In this document: positions 57,810-64,000 of the stretch, one piece after another
Numbering within the stretch: position 1 is the stretch's first letter
Layout of the letters: each line of letters opens with the position of its first letter
Source: Mycolicibacterium arabiense
GTDB lineage: Bacteria; Actinomycetota; Actinomycetes; Mycobacteriales; Mycobacteriaceae
Direction of reading: 5' to 3'
Length of the DNA stretch: 64,000 bases
Assembly (NCBI RefSeq): GCF_010731815.2
Contig: NZ_AP022593.1
Span: 5,890,001 to 5,954,000 of the forward strand
Position numbers and translations under genes: made by a program
The notes under the pieces: model-generated
What the model was told of the DNA's origin: nothing
Database searches by the model: none
The model's input: only the letters and a program-made list of their open reading frames with translations

Positions 57810-60800
57810 TTAGTCGTCGATGCTGGCGCCGAGGGCGGGGTCCCGGTCGGCCGAGCGTGTTTGGGTACGCCATCCCAGGGCGAGGTTTCGACGGTGCGCG
57901 GAGCGGACGGCGCGCGCTGCGTTGTCGTACTGGGTAAGCACTCGACGCCATGAATCACTGAGTCCGGTGCGGCCGAGGCGGTCGGCCAACGTCACAGCCG
58001 GGATCGTCTCGAACACTGGATCTTCGGGAGCCGACTGGGCGTCGGTGAGGGTGGTGTTCCACGGCAGGGAGTGGGTGAGCAGGCGCACCGCGGCGGAGCT
58101 CGGCCCGCGGCTGGCGTCGCCGTGGTCGAGGAAGATGACCCGAGCGTCTGCGGCGGCGGCTTGGCGGGCGATGTCGACCAGTTGGGCGGGTTCGGCGGTG
58201 GCGGGGTCGTCGATGACGACGATGGTCCCGGGCGGCAGTGCCCAGTGCTGTTCGCTGAGTTGGTGGTGGGCGTGACCGATGGTGGTGATGGTGTCAGCCA
58301 GCTCGGCGCCGCGGGCTGTGTCGGTGCTGGTGTCGGAAGCCGAGAGCCACAGGACGCTGCGGTCGGCGGCGTTGGCGGTGCTGCGCAGGGTGTAGAGGGC
58401 TGCGGCGGTGTCGCTGTCGGTGATGTCGGCGCGGATTACGGCGAGGCGATAGGGCAGTGCGGTCAGGGATTTGAGTCGGCTGACGATGTGGGGGTCGTGT
58501 GTAAATAGTACTGCGTCGGGGATGAGCAGGGGAGTGCGCTTGGGGTCCAGGTGGCCGGCGACCTGGAGGAGAGCGACTTCCGAGCGTGCTGACTCGAGGA
58601 GCTGTTCGAGGGTGTGTGAGGTGGAGGTCTGGGCGGCCGCGAACGCGGTGGCGATGTCGCGCTCGGCGCGTTGAAGTTCGCGGCGCAGCACCGGGCGCCG
58701 TACCCGCAGCGCGTTGAGGGCGGCGAGGTCGGCGCGTTCGGCGTCGCCGCGGGCAGCGGCGATGTCGCGCTCGGTGACGATCTTGTCGGCGCCTCCGGCG
58801 GCCGCGGCGCGGGCGGCCTGGGCGTCGGCGAGGGCGTGCTGGAACTTCAGAGCGGGCGGCTGGTCGGGGAGCAGGTCGGTGTAGAAGGCGATCTGCTGGC
58901 GGGCCGAGATGATGTCGAGTTCGTCGGCGTCAGAGGTGGCCAACAGGAGGTCGAGCTGGGTGCGTGAGTGCTCGATCAAACGCAGGGTGTCATTGTAGGC
59001 GGCATCGGCGTCCGACCACTGCTCTATCACGTCGGTGACGGCGTGGCTGTAGGGGCGATCGGCGTCGACCTGGCGGCGCATGCACAGCAGATCGTCGGCG
59101 GCGGCGCGCAATGCCGGGCCATTTCCGGCGCGAATAGCGGCGGTAAGAGTTTGGATTTCGTCGCAGACGTTCCGGTACTCGGCGCGCAGCGCGATGAAGG
59201 CGTCCATAGTGATGCCCAATTCGGGTGTAGGGCGATGTGTTGAGAGGTCTTCGAATCGAAGATCCTCGAATTCGTGGGACCCGTATTTGAAGGCGTGGAC
59301 GTCTTCGGGCGCAGCGAGGTCGAAGTAGTCGTCGAGGGGCGGGTGCTCCTCGACGTGCGCGTAGGGAGCTTGCGGGTCGGGCGGAAATAGTGCTTCCTCG
59401 GCGGGGTCCGGCGGCGCGTCCTGGGGTGTGGGGAGGTCCTCGAGATCCACGCCGAGGCGGGCCTGGAGGCGATGGGTGAACGCATCGACGGTGTAGGTGA
59501 TGAGCCGGGCGTAATCGCCGGGCGGGATCGGATGGTCCTCGTCGGTGGCGTCGGCGAGCTGCTCGGCGGCGACGTGCAGCAGATCCCGCGGTGTCCACTT
59601 GTGCGGGTCGGCGGCACTGATCGCGGCTACCAGCCCGGGCCAGGCAGGATCGGAGGTGATGATTTCGGCGAGCGCGGTCCCGAACACGACGTCGATATCG
59701 GTCACCCAGGGCGGGCGCAGCCGCGAATGGGTGGTGGCCAAGGTGGCGGTCGGGGATAGCGCGCCGGCGATGCGCCACCACAGTGCGGCCGCGGGCAGCT
59801 CGTCGGGCAGCGGCCCTTGGCCTGCCGCGGTGGTGATGATCTGGCGCAGTTGCGGGGTGATACGGGCGGCCTGGACAAGCTGAGCGGCCAGCTGCGGCCA
59901 GTAGGCATCCGAGCGCACCCGCGGGTCGATGCCGTCGATGAGGTCGTTCCAGCGGGAGGTGTCGGCGCTGCGGCGACCGATGTCGGCGGCGGCTTGGCGC
60001 TGCACGCCCGCCTGCACACCGCGGGTGCGCACCGGGTACTGGCGGGCACCGGTGATGCGGGTGTCGGCGTCGGCGACCCCGGTGGCGGCGCGGAACACCG
60101 CGATCTCGGCGGTCAGGACCGGGTTCACCGTGATCAGCGGGCGCGCCCAGGCGGGTGCGGTGGCGTTGGACCAGCCGCGTGCGCGCGTCCGGATGTCATC
60201 TGCCAGGTCTTCGACCAGCTTCTCGCGACGGGCCAGATAGGCGCCCCACTGCGGATCGTCGGCCAGCGCCTGCGGAACGGCGGGCAGCCAGCGCAGCACC
60301 CCGATGCCAGACGACTGCGTGCCGGCGGGGTCGATGCGGTGATCCAGCACCGCGGCCGGGTCAGCGGCGTCAGAAACGCTGCCCTTGGCCAGCGCCTCGG
60401 TCAGCAGCTCGCGCGGGTCAGCCCCACGCAGGGCGAGGACCGAGAGGTTGCGGCGCAGCACCGGCCAGGCCTCACGCTGGCTCAACTGCGGGATCACCTC
60501 GTCGGCAATGGCATCGAGGCGATCACGGGCACCGACGCCGAGCCGGTTCTCGGCGGCGGCACCGAGTGCGTCGTAGTACATAGCGGCCGCGGCTTGCAGC
60601 CGGGCGGCCGGATCGGCGGCCTGTCGGGCGGCGGTGGTCGCCGAGACCTGCGCGCCGTCGCGGGCCAAGATCCTGGTCAACACGTCGACCGCCGTCTCGG
60701 GGTGAGTGGCTTTGGGGGACAACAGCCGGTGCGGGTCGCCCTCGGCCGTGGACAGGTACAGGTGATTCTCGTCGGTGCCGCGAGTCAACGCGACGTACAA

Positions 60801-63665
60801 CCCTTGGCGGGTCATTGTGTCCGAGCCGACGATGTGGCAGGTGCCCCTGGTGGTGCGGCCGCCGGCCGTCAAACCCTGCGCGGAGTCGATGGTGGCCGCA
60901 TAGCCCAGCGTGACGTGTTCGGCGATGTAGTCCGCCGGCAGCGTCACGATGCGCCCGCTGCGCAGATGGCGGGCTTTCACGCCGCCATCGGGCAGGACGT
61001 CGGTGATGGTGTAGCGGTAGCCGTTGCGGACGAAATCGTTGCGCCCGATCGTGATTCGCCGGTTGTTTTTGCGGGTGCGGATGGTGTCTCCGACGCTGGC
61101 GTGCAGCTGATCGGCCAGCACCACGGTGGGCGCCTCGGCGGCCTCGGGGTCGGTGGCCAGACGATCGAGGCGGGCGCGGGCGTTGAGCTCGTTGATGACG
61201 TCGTTGGTCGGGGCGAGCAGAATGCTGTCCCCGCCGGCAGCGAGGTCGGCGCGCCACGCCTGATAAGCCATGTCGGCGGCGGTTTCGTCGGTGCCCACGT
61301 GGATGCGGTGATGGTCGATGTAGAAGCCGATTCCGGCCGGGTCGGCGTCGTGCAGCGCGAGGCCGGCGGCGGCTTCGGCCGGGGACTTGAACCGCACCAC
61401 TTCGCTCAAGGTGAGGGCGTCGGTGGCCTCGGCAATGTCACGCAGAATGCCGCCGGCCGAGATCGACGAGAGCTGGCCGTCATCACCGACCAGACGCACG
61501 CTGGCGCCCTTCTTGAGGGCGTCGCGGATCATCGCGTCCAGCCCTGCGGTGGCCGCTTTTCCGGCCTCGTCGACCACGATCAGGGTGTCGGGTCCGACAC
61601 GGCTGAACCATTCGGGCACATGTGATGTCGCGGCCTTGACGGGATCGGCGGACCACACGTACTTGTCCAGGGTGTCGGTCGTGGCGCCCAGGTCCTCGCC
61701 GAGCACGATCGCCGCGTCGGCGGTGGGGGCCAGTCCGATGACGTGTCCGCCCGAGCTGCGCCACGCGTGCGCCAGCGCTGCCATGGCCGTGGTTTTACCG
61801 GTTCCGGCCGGGGCGAGTGCGAGTGCGACACGGCGCCCCGCGGTGGCCATCTCGGTGACCAGCGCGGCCTGGCCGGGGTTGAGTGTGCGCCCTCGCGCCG
61901 TCGAATCCGCCAGTGCCAGTTCGACGTCGGCGGCGCTTGCGACACGGCCGTCGCCGCGGTGCACCGCGTCCAGGATTCGCTGCTCGGCGGCCAGTGTTTC
62001 CTGGCTGGTGTAGAGCGCGACACCGTGGCGGCGGTAGACGCTGGCGCCGTCGCGGCGACGCAATGCGACAGGCTCACCCAGCTCGGCGTCTTCGACGCGG
62101 GCGTGCGGCACCGAGAAGCCCTCTCCGAGGGCGGTATCGGTGAGTCTTTCGACCAGTGCGACATCGTGCGCCACGTCGTGGCCGCGCGCCATGCGCAGCG
62201 CTTCGGCGCGCACGTGGTGGCGCTGCCAGGTGGAGCGTGTTTCGGCCACCGTGGCGATGAGTTCGCCAGCGCGCGACGCGATCCATTCCTCGTCGATCGT
62301 GACGGCCTCGCGGGTGGTCTGCGGTGCGGCCAACGTGTCGGCCAGCATCTGGTTCACGCCGCGTTCTCCAAGGACCTCGACGGCCTGGGTGTGCCACTCC
62401 TGGCGCTGCTCGCCGAGTGAGCGCGGCTCGTGCTTGGCCTCGCGCGATTCCAGGGCCGCTTGCTGGGCCAGCGCGATGATCTCGACGTTCGTTGGTTCGC
62501 GTCCGTGATCGGTCTGAAACTGCTTGGCCAGCTCGGCGGTGCGGGCCTTGATCGCCGCACGGCGACTTGACCACCGCTCCATCAATTTCGCTGACATTCC
62601 GACGATTTCACGCACCGGGCGTTTGCCGCGCCCGCGGGACTGTTCGGCGAAGCGCACACCCAGCCTGGAGATCAAATGGGCTTCCAGTCGGGTGTTGTAC
62701 AACTCCGAGGCCGCGACGGTGACGCGGTGCAGCGGTTGGCCGTCCAGGGCGAGCCAGCGGCGCACGCCGTTGGCGTCGACATAGGACACCTTGTTGGAGA
62801 TCGCGACGTGGGTGTGCAGGTCGGGATCCCCGGCGCGGGAATCGCGGTGGGTGAACACCGCGGCGATGAGCCCTTCGGTGTCGACCTGGGCGATACCACC
62901 GGCGCCGGTGCGGGTGAATGCGGCCTGATCTTGCAGCCATTCCAGGACGTCGGCCACGGCCGCATCGTGAGCGGCTTCGATCTGCTCGGACACCGGTAAC
63001 GGGGCGATAGCCCACAGTGCGGACACTGATTTCACCGGCGAGAACGTCAGGTCGTAGCCGGCCACGGCGGTGGTCTTCGCGCGGGTGTTGCGGGCGATGA
63101 ATCCGGACAGTTCGCGGTCATCGGCGGGCGGGCGGCCGTACTCCTCGCTGAACAGCTCGATGGCGACCCGGGTGCGGATCTGCGAGCGGATCTCGGGGTC
63201 GATGGTGGCGTTCCAATGCGCGCCGGATTCGGCGTTGTGGTCGCGGAAAGCGACGGCCAAACGGCGCGCGAACTCTGGCTCGCCGTCGCGGACGTGGAAC
63301 TTTCGCCCAAGCCGGCCGGCTGCCCGGGGCGCGCCCGATCCGTGAGCGTTGACGTAGGTCGAGATGCGGTCAGCGTTGGGATGCAATCCCACCCCGTAGA
63401 GGTTGCGCATCTGCGATTCAACGACGCTGGACCCCTCGTCGACAGTCCAAAGTTCCTCGCGGGCTTGCGGACTGACCTCGCTGCGACCGGTGTCGGACAG
63501 AGCGGCCAGGCCGCGTCCCATCCAGCGTCCCGGCGATTCACCCTTGGCGGAGTAGTAGTCAGCCAGGGTCGAGCGGCCCCGCTCGGTGCTGTCGGAGGCA
63601 GCGACCTGCCGCACCAGGTACAGGTATCCGTCCCCGGCGGTCAGCTTGTGCAGCGTCATCACCAT
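57810..63665 (-). CDS. MobF-type conjugative relaxase-helicase (TraA/TrwC-like)
   Basis: About 1951 residues. The N-terminal relaxase has tyrosines in TAGDGYLYLVRQVA, the family motif DYYSAKGESPGRWMG, TFSPVKSVSALWA, and the metal-binding His triad in THRDSRAGDPDLHTHVAISNK (about residue 285). A RecD-like helicase follows with Walker A LAPAGTGKTTAM (about 620) and Walker B LIVVDEAGKA (about 700), then GYAATIDSAQGLTAG and VALTRG motifs. The last 400 residues contain a coiled region and a Walker-B-like TIVVIDDPATAEPAQL without an evident Walker A. It nicks and unwinds DNA for conjugation. ATG 63665 was chosen (alternatives GTG 63674, ATG 63659). Confidence 0.9.
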   Translation of the reverse strand: MVMTLHKLTAGDGYLYLVRQVAASDSTERGRSTLADYYSAKGESPGRWMGRGLAALSDTGRSEVSPQAREELWTVDEGSSVVESQMRNLYGVGLHPNADRISTYVNAHGSGAPRAAGRLGRKFHVRDGEPEFARRLAVAFRDHNAESGAHWNATIDPEIRSQIRTRVAIELFSEEYGRPPADDRELSGFIARNTRAKTTAVAGYDLTFSPVKSVSALWAIAPLPVSEQIEAAHDAAVADVLEWLQDQAAFTRTGAGGIAQVDTEGLIAAVFTHRDSRAGDPDLHTHVAISNKVSYVDANGVRRWLALDGQPLHRVTVAASELYNTRLEAHLISRLGVRFAEQSRGRGKRPVREIVGMSAKLMERWSSRRAAIKARTAELAKQFQTDHGREPTNVEIIALAQQAALESREAKHEPRSLGEQRQEWHTQAVEVLGERGVNQMLADTLAAPQTTREAVTIDEEWIASRAGELIATVAETRSTWQRHHVRAEALRMARGHDVAHDVALVERLTDTALGEGFSVPHARVEDAELGEPVALRRRDGASVYRRHGVALYTSQETLAAEQRILDAVHRGDGRVASAADVELALADSTARGRTLNPGQAALVTEMATAGRRVALALAPAGTGKTTAMAALAHAWRSSGGHVIGLAPTADAAIVLGEDLGATTDTLDKYVWSADPVKAATSHVPEWFSRVGPDTLIVVDEAGKAATAGLDAMIRDALKKGASVRLVGDDGQLSSISAGGILRDIAEATDALTLSEVVRFKSPAEAAAGLALHDADPAGIGFYIDHHRIHVGTDETAADMAYQAWRADLAAGGDSILLAPTNDVINELNARARLDRLATDPEAAEAPTVVLADQLHASVGDTIRTRKNNRRITIGRNDFVRNGYRYTITDVLPDGGVKARHLRSGRIVTLPADYIAEHVTLGYAATIDSAQGLTAGGRTTRGTCHIVGSDTMTRQGLYVALTRGTDENHLYLSTAEGDPHRLLSPKATHPETAVDVLTRILARDGAQVSATTAARQAADPAARLQAAAAMYYDALGAAAENRLGVGARDRLDAIADEVIPQLSQREAWPVLRRNLSVLALRGADPRELLTEALAKGSVSDAADPAAVLDHRIDPAGTQSSGIGVLRWLPAVPQALADDPQWGAYLARREKLVEDLADDIRTRARGWSNATAPAWARPLITVNPVLTAEIAVFRAATGVADADTRITGARQYPVRTRGVQAGVQRQAAADIGRRSADTSRWNDLIDGIDPRVRSDAYWPQLAAQLVQAARITPQLRQIITTAAGQGPLPDELPAAALWWRIAGALSPTATLATTHSRLRPPWVTDIDVVFGTALAEIITSDPAWPGLVAAISAADPHKWTPRDLLHVAAEQLADATDEDHPIPPGDYARLITYTVDAFTHRLQARLGVDLEDLPTPQDAPPDPAEEALFPPDPQAPYAHVEEHPPLDDYFDLAAPEDVHAFKYGSHEFEDLRFEDLSTHRPTPELGITMDAFIALRAEYRNVCDEIQTLTAAIRAGNGPALRAAADDLLCMRRQVDADRPYSHAVTDVIEQWSDADAAYNDTLRLIEHSRTQLDLLLATSDADELDIISARQQIAFYTDLLPDQPPALKFQHALADAQAARAAAAGGADKIVTERDIAAARGDAERADLAALNALRVRRPVLRRELQRAERDIATAFAAAQTSTSHTLEQLLESARSEVALLQVAGHLDPKRTPLLIPDAVLFTHDPHIVSRLKSLTALPYRLAVIRADITDSDTAAALYTLRSTANAADRSVLWLSASDTSTDTARGAELADTITTIGHAHHQLSEQHWALPPGTIVVIDDPATAEPAQLVDIARQAAAADARVIFLDHGDASRGPSSAAVRLLTHSLPWNTTLTDAQSAPEDPVFETIPAVTLADRLGRTGLSDSWRRVLTQYDNAARAVRSAHRRNLALGWRTQTRSADRDPALGASIDD

Positions 63666-63674
63666 GACGCGCAC

Positions 63675-64000
63675 GCCGGTGTCCGCATGCGCCGCACGCT
63701 ACGAACTCCGGGGTTGGCGAAGCCACCACCAAACCGGAGGTTCTTAGAAAACTCTTAGACTGCCGGGCTTCCTGAGTGCAAGAGGTGTGTGGTCTGTCGT
63801 TGGGCCGTGGGAGGTGGCTGTGAGGGGGTGAGCTGAGCGGGCGGTGCGGCGCTGGTGAACGGGCGGGCTGCGCGGTGGGTGAGTGAGGTGCGGTGCTGCG
63901 GCAGGGGCGCCGACGAAAAAATTGGTGGACGGCGAATGTGGCTGTGGTGGTGGCACGTCCAGCCCGACCGGTTTTAGTGTCCCGGTCATGACAGCAGCAG
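63675..64000. other. G-rich, strand-skewed region upstream of the relaxase gene
   Basis: 326 bp without a convincing gene. From about 63781 to 63960 the plus strand is strongly G-over-C skewed, with several GGG runs. An AT-rich stretch (TTCTTAGAAAACTCTTAGACT, about 63742-63762) lies nearer the relaxase and could hold its promoter. The origin of transfer often lies beside the relaxase gene, so this is a candidate oriT. An 81-codon frame on the minus strand is Pro/His-rich and not believed. Confidence 0.4.

Larger units (their letters stand above)
49803..64000. mobile_element. Integrative (probably conjugative) element, left part, at tRNA-Val
   Basis: From the tRNA-Val 3' end to the window edge the gene content is accessory: Fic protein, tyrosine integrase, excisionase-like HTH, patatin pseudogene, two AT-richer glycosylation genes and a MobF relaxase-helicase. 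Core synteny with other mycobacteria stops at ahpE/tRNA. Integrase, excisionase and relaxase together point to an ICE or an integrated plasmid. The distal attachment site, type IV secretion and type VII secretion genes are not in view, so mobility is inferred. Confidence 0.75.

Noticed and set aside
59817..61625. 602-codon open frame on the plus strand
   Set aside because: Antisense to the relaxase-helicase, whose motifs are intact.
63744..63989. 81-codon open frame on the minus strand upstream of the relaxase
   Set aside because: Pro/His/Thr-rich translation of a C-rich strand, no ribosome-binding site; more likely non-coding.
49803..64000. CRISPR array or restriction-modification genes in the element
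   Set aside because: Looked for regularly spaced repeats and for methylase, nuclease or Cas motifs; none seen in the visible part.

Overview
The window comes from a high-GC actinobacterial chromosome, almost certainly a mycobacterium and probably a fast grower (Mycolicibacterium type). The evidence is an MmpS/MmpL pair, DUF732 and DUF5078 secreted proteins, a mycothiol-dependent formaldehyde dehydrogenase, and the mycolic-acid FAS-II operon fabD-acpM-kasA-kasB-accD6 with its regulator MabR and a homodimeric aceE beside it. From about 30.3 kb to 49.7 kb the gene content matches, in reversed orientation, the M. tuberculosis block Rv2238c-Rv2260 as I recall it. Genes are tightly packed, with many ATGA/GTGA overlaps within operons and overlapping or abutting stops between convergent genes.

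Layout: 0-4.8 kb is an oligopeptide-type ABC importer (binding protein truncated by the window edge, two permeases, one ATPase with two fused nucleotide-binding domains). 5-7.5 kb holds a Pro/Ala-rich secreted, membrane-anchored protein and an M15-type peptidase. 7.5-10.6 kb holds redox and hydrolase genes with a TetR regulator. 10.6-14.5 kb is a three-gene mmpS-mmpL-DUF5078 operon. 14.6-18 kb holds a DUF732 protein, a cytochrome P450 divergent from a TetR regulator, and a luciferase-like oxidoreductase. 18-30.3 kb is mixed metabolism: glycogen phosphorylase, SDR, a K+ channel, a DapB-like dehydrogenase, a membrane-anchored Hsp70-like protein, an acyl-CoA dehydrogenase, a GlxA-type regulator and a SABATH-type carboxyl methyltransferase. 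30.3-38.2 kb holds MBL hydrolase, mscR, a beta-lactamase-like protein, DUF3145, lipid kinase, an FAD-linked oxidase, a TetR regulator and glpD. A strong bidirectional terminator follows, then the FAS-II operon, mabR and aceE, and finally a lipoprotein, a DUF3052 protein and ahpE.

At 49.73 kb a tRNA-Val(TAC) marks a sharp change. Everything from there to the window end looks like the left part of an integrative (probably conjugative) element. It has direct repeats near the tRNA 3' end, an autoinhibited Fic protein with a striking tandem-dyad promoter, a tyrosine integrase with an unusual inserted domain, an excisionase-like HTH protein and a frameshifted patatin remnant. Next come two AT-richer glycosylation genes, one of them a GT25 / P-loop / GH16 fusion, and a giant MobF (TrwC/TraA-type) relaxase-helicase. 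The distal end, any attR and any transfer apparatus lie outside the window.

The most novel material is the three-domain glycosyltransferase/glycoside-hydrolase fusion carried on this element, the 41-bp-periodic operator at fic, and the integrase insertion. In the core genome, several regulatory structures stand out: the P450/TetR double palindrome, the tandem motif at mmpS, the dyad in the FAS-II promoter, the intercistronic hairpin before acpM, and a hairpin over a ribosome-binding site.
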